DNA of 26,719 nt from DATMYQ01 sp035560935 (GCA_035560935.1 DATMYQ010000183.1:1-26719), one strand, 5' to 3'; positions 6,762 through 15,106 are shown, counted from the first letter of the stretch. Numbers and translations: made by a program. Notes: a model not told the origin generated them from the letters alone.

Positions 6762-9700
6762 ATGAAAACGATGAAGAAAACAATGAAAACGATGGATGGC
6801 AATACTGCGGCAGCTTACATATCGTACGCCTTTACCGATGTAGCGGCGATTTTCCCGATTACGCCTTCGTCCAATATGGCAGAAAGCGTTGATGAATGGG
6901 CTTCTCAGGGGAAAAAGAATTTATTCGGACAAACTGTAGAGGTCGTGGAAATGCAATCAGAGGGCGGCGCAGCCGGCGCGGTGCACGGATCGTTGCATGC
7001 CGGGGCTTTGACGACTACTTATACCGCTTCTCAAGGGTTGTTGCTGATGATTCCCAACATGTATAAAATTGCCGGGGAGCTATTGCCGAGCGTGTTTCAT
7101 GTCAGCGCCAGAGTTGTTGGCGCCAATGCCATTAGTATCTTTGGCGATCATTCTGACGTGATGGCAACAAGGCAAACCGGTTTTGCGATGATGGCGGAAA
7201 GCAGCGTCCAGCAAGTTATGGATCTGGCTGCCGTGGCGCATTTGTCCGCCATAAAAGGGCGTGTGCCGTTTCTCAACTTCTTTGATGGGTTTAGAACTTC
7301 ACATGAAGTGCAGAAGATTGAAGTGCTGGAATATGAAGAACTGGATAAACTACTGGACCGCGAAGCTGTCAATGCTTTTAGAAAACGAGCGCTGAATCCT
7401 GATCATCCGTTGACAAAGGGTACCGTACAGGGTATAGATATTCATTTCCAACAACGAGAAGTGTCCAATCGTTTTCATCAGGAAATTCCCGCCATCGTCG
7501 AAGGATATATGGCCGAAATCAGCAAACTGACCGGACGGGAATACCATCTGTTCAACTATCATGGCGCGATTGACGCCGAGCGGATGATTATTGCCATGGG
7601 ATCTATGTGCGAAGCCATTGAAGAAGTGGTGGATTATCTCAATGAAAAGGGCGAAAAAGTCGGATTGCTGACAGTTCATCTCTATCGGCCATTCTCGCTG
7701 GAACACTTCTTTAAATATATTCCCACCACTGTACAAAAAATTGCAGTGCTGGACCGGACCAAAGAAATGGGGGCATTGGCAGAACCTTTATATATCGATG
7801 TAAAAACCGCCTTTTACGGAAAAGCGTGGCAGCCGGTAATCGTCGGCGGGCGTTGCGGCGTTGGCGGCAAAGACGTTATCCCCAGCCATATTCAAGGTGT
7901 TTTTGACAATTTGAAAGCGGGTAACCCCCGCGATAATTTTACCGTGGGCATTATTGATGATGTCAATCATACCTCATTGCCCTTTGGTGAAGATATTGAC
8001 ACTACTGTTGCCGGAACAAAAGCCTGCAAATTCTGGGGAATCGGTTCTGATGGCACTGTGGGAGCCAATAAAAACTCCATCAAGATCATTGGCGATCATA
8101 CGGACATGTATGCCCAGGCGTATTTTGCCTATGACGCCAAAAAATCCGGCGGTGTAACTATTTCTCATTTGCGCTTCGGTAAAAAACCGATAAAATCTCC
8201 GTATCTCATCCATAAAGCAGATTTTATTGCCTGCCACAACCAATCCTACGTGCATAACTACAACGTATTGGAGGGACTGAAACCAGGCGGCAGTTTTCTG
8301 CTAAACTGCCAGTGGAGTCAAGCAGAACTGGAGCAGAACTTACCAGCGATGATGAAACGATATCTCGCGGACAACGACATTCAAATGTATATTGTGGATG
8401 CCGTGAAAATCGCACAAGAAATTGGCTTGGGCGGCAGAATTAACATGATCATGCAGGCGGCTTTTTTCAAAATTGCCGGCATCATTCCGGAAGCAGAAGC
8501 AATTCAATATCTAAAAGAAGCGATCCGAAAATCCTACGCTAAAAAGGGCGAAACCATAGTTGCGATGAATAGTGCGGCGGTAGACCAGGGGGCAAACGCA
8601 CTTGAAAAAGTCGCCATTCCTGCTTCCTGGAAAACCGCACAGGAAAACCAAACCAATACGCAGAAAGAATTGCCGGCATTTATCAAAAACATTCTTCTGC
8701 CGATGAATCGGCAAGAAGGCGACAAATTGCCCGTGAGCGCATTTATTGGTTTGGAAGACGGTTCCTATCCGATGGGCACCGCCGCTTACGAAAAACGGGG
8801 AATTGCTATTGCGGTGCCGGAATGGCAAGCGGAAAAGTGTATTCAATGCAACCAATGCGCTTATGTATGCCCCCACGCAGCGATTCGGCCTGTGTTGCTC
8901 AGCGAGAAAGAACAGCAGCAGGCGCCTGCCGGCTTTACGACAAAACCATGCAACGGACAGAAAGAATTGTACTTTTCGATGGCCGTATCGCCTTACGATT
9001 GCACCGGTTGCGGCAATTGCAGCCAAGTTTGCCCGGTGCAAGAAAAAGCGTTGGCAATGAAACCGTTAACCACACAATTGCCGCAGGCTACGCTGTGGGA
9101 TTATGCCATGAACATTGCTCCCAAAAACAATCCACTGAACGCGTTTACCGTAAAAGGCAGCCAGTTTGAACAACCGCTGGTGGAATTTTCCGGCGCTTGC
9201 GCCGGTTGTGGTGAAACACCTTACGCCAAACTGGTGACCCAGTTATTCGGTGACCGGATGATGGTGGCCAATGCCACTGGCTGCTCTTCGGTCTGGGCGG
9301 ATAGTGTTCCTTCCATGCCTTATACCACAAATCATCGCGGCCATGGACCGGCGTGGGGGAACTCTCTGTTTGAAGACAATGCCGAATATGGCTTTGGCAT
9401 GATGACAGCGGTAAAACAACTCAGAAAACAACTTGCTTTATCCGTTGCTAAAGCTGCCCAATCAGGATGGGGAGAATCGTTTACAAGCGCCTGCGAAACC
9501 TGGCTGACCCATATCGATCAGGGCGAAGGATCCAGAGCACGGGCGGACCAGCTTATCGCCCAACTGGAACAAATAAAAGAAAAAGACGAATTGCTCAATA
9601 AAATTTACAATAATAAAGATTTTCTTGTGAAACGGTCCCAATGGATTTTTGGTGGCGACGGCTGGGCCTATGACATCGGTTTTGGCGGCTTGGACCATGT

Positions 9701-10286
9701 TCTGGCCTCAGGAGAAGACGTTAATGTGCTGGTGTTTGACACAGAAGTTTATTCAAACACTGGCGGGCAGTCTTCCAAAGCGACGCCGGCCGCCGCCATC
9801 GCAAAATTTGCGGCCAGCGGCAAAAAGACCAAAAAGAAAGATCTGGGTATGATCGCCATGAGCTATGGTTATGTCTATGTGGCGCAAATTGCTATGGGAG
9901 CCGATAAAAACCAAACCCTCAAAGCCATTGCCGAGGCGGAGGCGTATCCGGGACCGTCGCTGATTATTGCCTACGCTCCCTGCATTAACCATGGGATGAA
10001 AGTCGGTATGGGCTGCAGCCAGCTAGAAGCCAAGCGAGCCGTAGACAGCGGCTATTGGGCGCTGTATCGCTATAACCCCCAACTAACAATAAAACCTGAC
10101 GGAGAAAATCCTTTTACACTGGATTCTAAAGAACCGACGATGAACTTTAAAGAGTTTTTATTGGGAGAAGTGCGCTATTCGGCATTAAAACAGCAATTTC
10201 CCGATATGGCGGAGGCGCTGTTTGAAAAAACCGAGCAAGATGCTAAGGAAAAATTGGAAAAGTATAAAATGCTGGCAAATCAGTAA
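6762..10286 (+). CDS. nifJ: Pyruvate:ferredoxin (flavodoxin) oxidoreductase, single-chain
   Basis: A 1174-aa cytoplasmic homodimer-type PFOR that oxidises pyruvate with CoA to acetyl-CoA and CO2 and reduces ferredoxin. The N-terminal domain has FPITPSSNMAE. Two ferredoxin clusters are ligated by C693/C696/C699/C703 and C747/C750/C753/C757. The thiamine-diphosphate domain contains GGDGWAYDIG and the DTEVYSNTGGQ motif. Proximal cluster ligands C813, C816, C841 and C1074 match the spacing of the Desulfovibrio africanus enzyme almost exactly. Length is normal. ATG at 6762 has GAGAGG just upstream; ATGs at 6771 and 6783 are alternatives, and a longer frame from 6675 lacks family similarity. Its place between a transporter pair and RidA suggests that it finishes a pathway ending in pyruvate or a similar 2-oxo acid, although a general metabolic role is also possible. 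Confidence 0.96.
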   Translation: MKTMKKTMKTMDGNTAAAYISYAFTDVAAIFPITPSSNMAESVDEWASQGKKNLFGQTVEVVEMQSEGGAAGAVHGSLHAGALTTTYTASQGLLLMIPNMYKIAGELLPSVFHVSARVVGANAISIFGDHSDVMATRQTGFAMMAESSVQQVMDLAAVAHLSAIKGRVPFLNFFDGFRTSHEVQKIEVLEYEELDKLLDREAVNAFRKRALNPDHPLTKGTVQGIDIHFQQREVSNRFHQEIPAIVEGYMAEISKLTGREYHLFNYHGAIDAERMIIAMGSMCEAIEEVVDYLNEKGEKVGLLTVHLYRPFSLEHFFKYIPTTVQKIAVLDRTKEMGALAEPLYIDVKTAFYGKAWQPVIVGGRCGVGGKDVIPSHIQGVFDNLKAGNPRDNFTVGIIDDVNHTSLPFGEDIDTTVAGTKACKFWGIGSDGTVGANKNSIKIIGDHTDMYAQAYFAYDAKKSGGVTISHLRFGKKPIKSPYLIHKADFIACHNQSYVHNYNVLEGLKPGGSFLLNCQWSQAELEQNLPAMMKRYLADNDIQMYIVDAVKIAQEIGLGGRINMIMQAAFFKIAGIIPEAEAIQYLKEAIRKSYAKKGETIVAMNSAAVDQGANALEKVAIPASWKTAQENQTNTQKELPAFIKNILLPMNRQEGDKLPVSAFIGLEDGSYPMGTAAYEKRGIAIAVPEWQAEKCIQCNQCAYVCPHAAIRPVLLSEKEQQQAPAGFTTKPCNGQKELYFSMAVSPYDCTGCGNCSQVCPVQEKALAMKPLTTQLPQATLWDYAMNIAPKNNPLNAFTVKGSQFEQPLVEFSGACAGCGETPYAKLVTQLFGDRMMVANATGCSSVWADSVPSMPYTTNHRGHGPAWGNSLFEDNAEYGFGMMTAVKQLRKQLALSVAKAAQSGWGESFTSACETWLTHIDQGEGSRARADQLIAQLEQIKEKDELLNKIYNNKDFLVKRSQWIFGGDGWAYDIGFGGLDHVLASGEDVNVLVFDTEVYSNTGGQSSKATPAAAIAKFAASGKKTKKKDLGMIAMSYGYVYVAQIAMGADKNQTLKAIAEAEAYPGPSLIIAYAPCINHGMKVGMGCSQLEAKRAVDSGYWALYRYNPQLTIKPDGENPFTLDSKEPTMNFKEFLLGEVRYSALKQQFPDMAEALFEKTEQDAKEKLEKYKMLANQ

Positions 10287-10331
10287 GCCGTAGTGAGGCA
10301 AAAAATGATAAAAAACAGGAGGAATTATATT

Positions 10332-10709
10332 ATGAAAAAAGTTGTGAATACCGATCAGGCTCCGGCGGCAATAGGGCCTTATTCCCAGGCAATAAAGGCG
10401 GGAGGATTCTTGTTTGTCTCCGGTCAAATTCCTGTTGATCCTGCTACCGGCGACGTAGTGCCCGGTGATGTTGCAGCCCAGACGAAACAGGTTCTGGAAA
10501 ATATTACGGCCATTTTAAAAAGCGAAAATATCAGTTTGGCCAATGTCGTGAAGACGGCAGTATTCCTTACAGATATGAATGATTTTCAGATGGTAAACCA
10601 GGTTTATGGAGAATATTTTTCAACCGACGCTCCGGCGCGAGGGTGTGTTCAGGTAGCCAGATTGCCGAAAGATGTTTCTGTTGAGATTGAAGCTATTGCT
10701 TGTTTATAG
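10332..10709 (+). CDS. ridA: RidA family reactive enamine/imine deaminase
   Basis: A 125-aa protein with the full RidA (YjgF/YER057c/UK114) fold signature: IGPYSQAIKAGGFLFVSGQIP near the N-terminus and PARGCVQVARLPKDVSVEIEAIA near the C-terminus. The catalytic Arg (PAR) and the Glu pair of VEIEAIA are present, as in the archetypal deaminase group. It hydrolyses enamines and imines such as 2-aminoacrylate to 2-oxo acids and ammonia. Start: ATG at 10332 after ACAGGAGGAA, 45 nt after PFOR; an upstream in-frame start at 10293 lacks a comparable site. Placed directly after PFOR in a glycyl radical locus, it may clear an enamine or imine made by the pathway rather than act only in housekeeping. Confidence 0.93.
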   Translation: MKKVVNTDQAPAAIGPYSQAIKAGGFLFVSGQIPVDPATGDVVPGDVAAQTKQVLENITAILKSENISLANVVKTAVFLTDMNDFQMVNQVYGEYFSTDAPARGCVQVARLPKDVSVEIEAIACL

Positions 10710-10816
10710 CTTCGGGGGGATTACCCGGGTGATTCGGTTATAAGCTAAGCAGCGAGTTTTTGCCGGCAAGCCTAAGTGTAGCAAGGGCGTTATATGGGGA
10801 ACTCTTAGCTGAGGAG
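10707..10816 (+). ncRNA. Structured leader upstream of the chemoreceptor gene, possible switch
   Basis: This is the untranslated gap between ridA and the chemoreceptor gene. AAGCTA (10742-10747) is exactly complementary to TAGCTT (10707-10712). The overlapping AGCTAA (10743-10748) is exactly complementary to TTAGCT (10805-10810), which abuts the GAGGAGG ribosome binding site. Only one of the two pairings can form. The second can be extended by GAGTT (10753-10757) with AACTC (10800-10804) and encloses the palindrome TTGCCGGCAA (10760-10769). It does not match any riboswitch class I recognise. It could be a translational regulator or only a folded spacer. Confidence 0.35.
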
Positions 10817-10823
10817 GATACCA

Positions 10824-11675
10824 ATGGATAAGGCGATTGCAAATAAAATTGTGGAGTTTATTTTTCAGGAAACTGAACTGAGTGCGGTTATTTGCGACCA
10901 TGAAGGGATTATTGTGGCTGCCAGAGAAGTGTCGCGCGTGGGGAATGTTCACAGTGGATCCCGGAAAGTACTGGCCGAGAGAATTGAGCACCGGATTGTA
11001 ACTGCTGAAGACGAGCAACGTTCCGGGGGAGCGGTAAAAATGGGCGTTCATTTACCGATTGTGTATAAAAATGAATGGGTCGGCAGTTTCGGTATCGGCG
11101 GAGACCCTGTTTATTCAAAACCGATTGCTAAGATTGCCACCGGCCTTTTTCGTTGGGAGCTGCAAGCGGCGGAAAACAACGAATTGCTTCATGAGCAAGC
11201 GCAGCAAGTGAGCGATTCGATTACCACGATTGCCGCCACCATTGAAGAGTTGAATGCTTCGCAGGAAGATTTGGCGGCTACTATGCAGAATGTTGCTGAT
11301 TTATCGGATCGTGTGTCGGTGAACGTCAGCAATACTGATACCGTGATATCAACCATTCAACAGATCGCCAGTCAGACCAATTTACTGGGGCTTAATGCTG
11401 CAATCGAGGCAGCGAGGGTTGGTGAACAAGGAAGAGGTTTCGCCGTTGTAGCGGAAGAGGTTCGAAAACTTTCTGATCAGAGCCATCATTCCGCTAAAGA
11501 TATTCAGGCAACATTGCAGGAGTTAAAGTTATCGATGGAAATGGTGATCAGCCATACTCAGCAAACGGCAGGTATTACCAAAGAACAGGCCGTGGCGACA
11601 GAGTCGATTACCGAACGGGTGATGGCCTTAAAGGTGGTGGGAGAAAAACTGTTATCTATGGCAAAAGATGAATAG
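10824..11675 (+). CDS. Soluble methyl-accepting chemoreceptor with CdaR-type diacid-sensing domain
   Basis: A 283-aa chemoreceptor without membrane segments or HAMP domain. Residues ~1-115 resemble the putative sugar-diacid recognition domain of CdaR regulators (AIANKIVEFIF, GVHLPIVYKNEWVGSFGIGG, ATGLFRWELQ). Residues ~120-283 are a short coiled-coil MCP signalling domain; the conserved hairpin tip (STIQQIASQTNLLGLNAAIE and following, ~176-220) should bind CheA/CheW. Start: ATG after GAGGAGG. The next gene, an M20 hydrolase, begins 14 nt downstream, so the two are probably co-transcribed. Placement inside a catabolic locus suggests cytoplasmic sensing of the substrate or an acidic intermediate, steering cells toward it. 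Family assignment of the MCP half is firm; the diacid-sensing call is good but made by eye. Confidence 0.88.
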   Translation: MDKAIANKIVEFIFQETELSAVICDHEGIIVAAREVSRVGNVHSGSRKVLAERIEHRIVTAEDEQRSGGAVKMGVHLPIVYKNEWVGSFGIGGDPVYSKPIAKIATGLFRWELQAAENNELLHEQAQQVSDSITTIAATIEELNASQEDLAATMQNVADLSDRVSVNVSNTDTVISTIQQIASQTNLLGLNAAIEAARVGEQGRGFAVVAEEVRKLSDQSHHSAKDIQATLQELKLSMEMVISHTQQTAGITKEQAVATESITERVMALKVVGEKLLSMAKDE

Positions 11676-11689
11676 GGCAGGGTGAGTAT

Positions 11690-12859
11690 ATGAAAAGTCA
11701 GAAGGAGCAAGCCTTCCAATTTATTGATGAACACCGGGAAGAAATGTTGTCATTATGGCAGGAACTTGTCAATATGGAGAGTGGATCGCAGCATAAGGCG
11801 GGGATTGATGCTGTTGCAGGCCGAATTCAACAAGTCCTGGCAAGCGCAGGGGCAGTTACCCGAATCATTGAAATGGAACCAGCCGGAAATATGCTGATCG
11901 GAGAGCTTGGCGCCGATAGAAAAAAATCGAAGGTATTATTCATGGGCCATATGGATACTGTTTTTCCGGTTGGCACTGTTGACAAAAGGCCGTTTGCGAT
12001 CCGTGACGGCCTTGCTTATGGGCCGGGCGTTCTTGATATGAAGGGTGGGATAGTGGCTGAAGTCTATGCAATGAAAGCGTTGCAGGCAGCCGGATATAAT
12101 GCGCGGCCGTTAAAAATGATTTTAGCCGGTGATGAAGAGGTTGCTCATGTGAAATCCAATGCGGCGGATGTGTTCATGGCGGAAGCGCAGGGCGCGGCAG
12201 CTGCGTTTAATGGTGAAACCGGTTTTGTTGATGACGCAATTGTTGTGGAAAGAAAAGGAACGGTGTTGTTTGAACTGGAAGTAAAAGGGGTTGCCGTACA
12301 CGCCGGCAACGAACCGGAGAATGGACGGAGCGCCATTCTGGAAGTAGCTCACAAAGTTATTGATGTTCAAAATTTGACAAACTGGGAAACCGGTACAACG
12401 TTTAACGTAGGGGTGATTGCCGGCGGAACAGTGCCGAACGCAGTACCGGGGCAGGCGAAAATCGTTGTGGACGTTCGGTACCTTGATCCAACGTTACTGC
12501 CGGAAATTCGCCGGCAAATGGAGGAAGCAGCAGGGAAAATCTACGTTCAGGGAACCACTACCACGCTGACCGAACTACCGGGTATCGCACCAATGAAAAG
12601 AACGAAAGGCATTGATGAACTTTTTTCCGTTGTGAAAAAGACCTATGAGGAGATGGAAATAGGAACTCCTTACGCCAAAATGGTCGGAGGCGGGTCTGAC
12701 TCGGCTTACAGTGTAATGGCCGGCGTACCCACTGTCTGCGCTATGGGGGTTAAAGGCGGCAGAAATCATAGCCCGGAAGAATTTGCTGTTGTGGAAAGCT
12801 TGTTTGAACGGGCTAAACTATTAGCTGCATGTGTAATTAATATGGACGACGCTAAATAA
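11690..12859 (+). CDS. M20-family metallohydrolase (carboxypeptidase G2/ArgE-like), copy 2
   Basis: A second 389-aa M20 enzyme, aligning without visible gaps to the copy at 4254 and roughly 60% identical by eye. All catalytic and metal positions coincide: H87, D89, D116, E149, E150, E176 and H360, plus H204 in the lid domain. It keeps the more usual MDTVFPVG where copy 1 has MDTACPAG, and differs around residues 151-170 and 230-300, so the two may prefer different substrates. Predicted cytoplasmic. Start: ATG at 11690 behind GGGTGAG, 14 nt after the chemoreceptor stop, indicating the same transcript. It is the last gene of the low-G+C locus; no terminator is evident in the 145 nt before metA. 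Confidence 0.9.
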   Translation: MKSQKEQAFQFIDEHREEMLSLWQELVNMESGSQHKAGIDAVAGRIQQVLASAGAVTRIIEMEPAGNMLIGELGADRKKSKVLFMGHMDTVFPVGTVDKRPFAIRDGLAYGPGVLDMKGGIVAEVYAMKALQAAGYNARPLKMILAGDEEVAHVKSNAADVFMAEAQGAAAAFNGETGFVDDAIVVERKGTVLFELEVKGVAVHAGNEPENGRSAILEVAHKVIDVQNLTNWETGTTFNVGVIAGGTVPNAVPGQAKIVVDVRYLDPTLLPEIRRQMEEAAGKIYVQGTTTTLTELPGIAPMKRTKGIDELFSVVKKTYEEMEIGTPYAKMVGGGSDSAYSVMAGVPTVCAMGVKGGRNHSPEEFAVVESLFERAKLLAACVINMDDAK

Positions 12860-13004
12860 AATGAATCCGTTTATCGTCTTGTTGCGTATTGACCGGCAGG
12901 GAATTGCTGTGGCGTGGCGAATTTCTTCCTTTCAATGGATTTTTTCGGGCTGGCGTGAGAACATCCGCCGCCCCGGCAATCTTGTAAAATAAGGAGGCTG
13001 TCCT

Positions 13005-13922
13005 ATGCCAATCAATATCCCCGACGACCTGCCGGCGGCCAGTACGCTGGAAAACGAGAATATTTTTGTGATGTATGACAATAAGGCTTACTCTCAGGAC
13101 ATCCGGCCGCTGAAAATTTTGCTGCTGAATCTGATGCCCACCAAGATTGTAACCGAGACACAGTTTTTGCGCCTGCTGGGCAACTCACCGTTGCAGGTGG
13201 ATGTTGACTTTGTTTATACCGCCACTTATGCGCCGACCAATACACCGGAAGAGCATTTGGTTAAATTTTATGAAACGTTCGAGACGGTAAAAGACCGTAA
13301 ATATGACGGCATGATTATCACCGGCGCGCCGGTGGAAAAGATGGCGTTTGAGGACGTGGCCTATTGGCAGGAACTGTGCGGCATCATGGAGTGGAGCAAG
13401 ACGCACGTGTATTCCACGCTGTATATCTGCTGGGCTGCCCAGGCGGGGCTCTACTATCACTACAATATTCCCAAGTACGATTTGCCGGGAAAAATGTTTG
13501 GCGTGTTTCCCCATCAAACGCCGTTTATTGGCTATAATAAATTATTCCGTGGTTTTGATGACATTTTTTACGTGCCCCATTCCCGGCATACGGAGATTCG
13601 CCGGGAAGACGTGCTGAAGGTGCCGGAGCTGTTTATCCTTTCCGAATCACCGGAGTCCGGCTTGCATATTGTCGCGAATCAGACCGGCCGGCAGATTTTT
13701 ATCACCGGTCACTCGGAATATGATCCCCTGACGCTGAAGGCGGAATATGACCGCGATATCGCCCAGGGGACGCCCATCAACGTGCCGAAGAATTACTATC
13801 CCGGCGACGATCCGGGCAAAGAACCGGTCGTTTTGTGGCGCAGTGCCGCCAATCTGCTGTTTTCCAACTGGCTTAACTATTATGTCTATCAGGAAACTCC
13901 ATATGATTTGTCCCGGCTGTAA
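13005..13922 (+). CDS. metA: Homoserine O-acyltransferase MetA, probably acetyl-CoA specific
   Basis: A 305-aa enzyme of the MetA (glutamine-amidotransferase-like) family, of normal length. It acylates homoserine in the first committed step of methionine synthesis. The catalytic Cys is C142 (YICWAAQAGLYYHY); the His/Glu pair is H236/E238 in ITGHSEYD. Residue 111, which separates acetyl-CoA users (Glu) from succinyl-CoA users (Gly), is Glu here (GAPVEKMAFEDV), so homoserine O-acetyltransferase is the better name. Start: ATG after AAGGAGG. The 145-nt upstream gap holds no SAM riboswitch that I can see. It stands alone, ending in a strong terminator. Its product would feed a PLP enzyme like the one at 25360. 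It marks the change to higher G+C sequence. Confidence 0.96.
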   Translation: MPINIPDDLPAASTLENENIFVMYDNKAYSQDIRPLKILLLNLMPTKIVTETQFLRLLGNSPLQVDVDFVYTATYAPTNTPEEHLVKFYETFETVKDRKYDGMIITGAPVEKMAFEDVAYWQELCGIMEWSKTHVYSTLYICWAAQAGLYYHYNIPKYDLPGKMFGVFPHQTPFIGYNKLFRGFDDIFYVPHSRHTEIRREDVLKVPELFILSESPESGLHIVANQTGRQIFITGHSEYDPLTLKAEYDRDIAQGTPINVPKNYYPGDDPGKEPVVLWRSAANLLFSNWLNYYVYQETPYDLSRL

Positions 13923-13987
13923 GACCGGTGGACGCGGCAAGGCTGCCCGGGCCGGTGTACGGATCAAAAGGGCAAGAACAGCAAGAG

Positions 13988-14020
13988 GCCCTATCGTCCA
14001 TAACGGCGATAGGGCTTTTT
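13988..14020 (+). terminator. Rho-independent terminator of metA
   Basis: GCCCTATCG (13988-13996) and CGATAGGGC (14007-14015) form a perfect 9-bp stem with a 10-nt loop, followed directly by TTTTT. It lies 65 nt after the metA stop, in the gap before the convergent lrgB end. Confidence 0.9.
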
Positions 14021-14057
14021 AGTCGGGTAATACGGGTAAAACGCGGCGGAAGTGAGC

Positions 14058-14747
14058 CTATCTTGTCAAAAATGGCATCAAAAAAGGTGCCAATAGCGTG
14101 GTCATGATTCCGGCCAAGACCATGGCCAGACCGGCCATGGATCCCGCTTCCTCGCCTTCCTGCAGTGCCAGGGCCGTTCCCTGTCCGTGAGCCACCGAGC
14201 CCAGCGCCAGTCCCCGGGCCACCGGATCAATTATCCGTATGGCGGACAGAAATATCGCTCCCAGGATACTGCCGAGGGTGCCGGTGGCGACCACGAAAGC
14301 CACGGCCAGGGCCTTGCTGCCGCCATATATTTGGACAATATCAATGGCAAAGGGCAACGTGACGGATTTCGGAACCAGCGACACGATCAGTTCGTTGCTC
14401 ATACCGCCGGCGCGGGCGATTAAGCCGGCGGTGATCATTGAGAACAAAGCGCCGAACAAAGTGCTCACCAAAATGGCGATAAAATAGCAGCGTAACAGAT
14501 GGCGGTTTCGGTACAGGGGGACGGCGAGCGCGACGGTTGCCGGTCCCAGCAGCAATGTCATCAGGTTTCCGGCCGGGACGTATTGCGCATAGGAAATGCC
14601 GCAGACCAACAGCACGCCGATGACGATACTCGTACTCACCAGTACAATATTTAACAGCGGATGGCGGTAGCGGAGATAGAGACGGCGGCTGAAAAGATAG
14701 GCGGCCAGTGTGAGAATCACCGCCAACGGGAAGATTAAAGTTTGCAT
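14058..14747 (-). CDS. lrgB: LrgB/CidB-family membrane protein
   Basis: A 229-aa polytopic membrane protein with about six hydrophobic segments. It has the LrgB family stretches SNELIVSLVPKSVTLPFA and ARGLALGSVAHGQGTALALQ. It works with LrgA; the pair was first described as holin/antiholin-like and in Bacillus subtilis a homologous pair takes up pyruvate. Start: ATG at 14747 preceded by GAAGGAGGCG; a longer frame to 14795 would run further into lrgA and lacks a site. It overlaps the end of lrgA by 13 nt. No LytSR-type regulator is adjacent. Pyruvate transport would fit the PFOR in this window, but that link is inference. Confidence 0.92.
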   Translation of the reverse strand: MQTLIFPLAVILTLAAYLFSRRLYLRYRHPLLNIVLVSTSIVIGVLLVCGISYAQYVPAGNLMTLLLGPATVALAVPLYRNRHLLRCYFIAILVSTLFGALFSMITAGLIARAGGMSNELIVSLVPKSVTLPFAIDIVQIYGGSKALAVAFVVATGTLGSILGAIFLSAIRIIDPVARGLALGSVAHGQGTALALQEGEEAGSMAGLAMVLAGIMTTLLAPFLMPFLTR

Positions 14748-15106
14748 TCGCCGCGCCTCCTTCGTAAAGTTTGGGCAAAGGTTCCCACCACCCAAAACGG
14801 TACTGCGGCGCCGGCCGTGATGGCGATGATTAAAATCCAGCCGTTTTCCAGAAAAACATCGGCGGAGGTCATCAGACCGGCCGCGATAGGTATAAAAAAG
14901 AACATAAGATGCCGCAGCAGAAAATCCGCGACTTCACTTACCTGTTCCAGTTTCACGACACCGGTGGACAACAGAAGAAACAATATCACCACGCCCAGGA
15001 CGCTGCCGGGGATGGGCAGTCCGGAAAAGGCGGCCAGCTGGTTGCCCGACCAGTATATGGCGCAGAGAATAGCCAACTGTCCTAACAGCTGTAGTGCTTT
15101 TTTCAT
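14735..15106 (-). CDS. lrgA: LrgA/CidA-family membrane protein
   Basis: A 123-aa holin-like membrane protein with four hydrophobic segments. The family signature is clear: AAFSGLPIPGSVLGVVILFLLL, then LLRHLMFFFIPIAAGLM. It has an Arg-rich C-terminus (LRRRRGE). Start: ATG at 15106 behind AAGGAGTG; the in-frame extension to 15190 has no site and no similarity to the family. It overlaps lrgB by 13 nt, giving coupled translation. The roughly 118 nt upstream, before the 97-aa gene, contains a G+C-rich inverted repeat around 15142-15179 but no clear promoter. Confidence 0.92.
   Translation of the reverse strand: MKKALQLLGQLAILCAIYWSGNQLAAFSGLPIPGSVLGVVILFLLLSTGVVKLEQVSEVADFLLRHLMFFFIPIAAGLMTSADVFLENGWILIIAITAGAAVPFWVVGTFAQTLRRRRGECKL

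Noticed and set aside
8511..9041. A 176-aa minus-strand open frame inside PFOR
   Set aside because: It lies opposite the conserved ferredoxin domain of PFOR and has no recognisable domain or start site.
12860..13004. Possible SAM riboswitch before metA
   Set aside because: The conserved S-box segments seen at 26610-26705 are absent from this gap.
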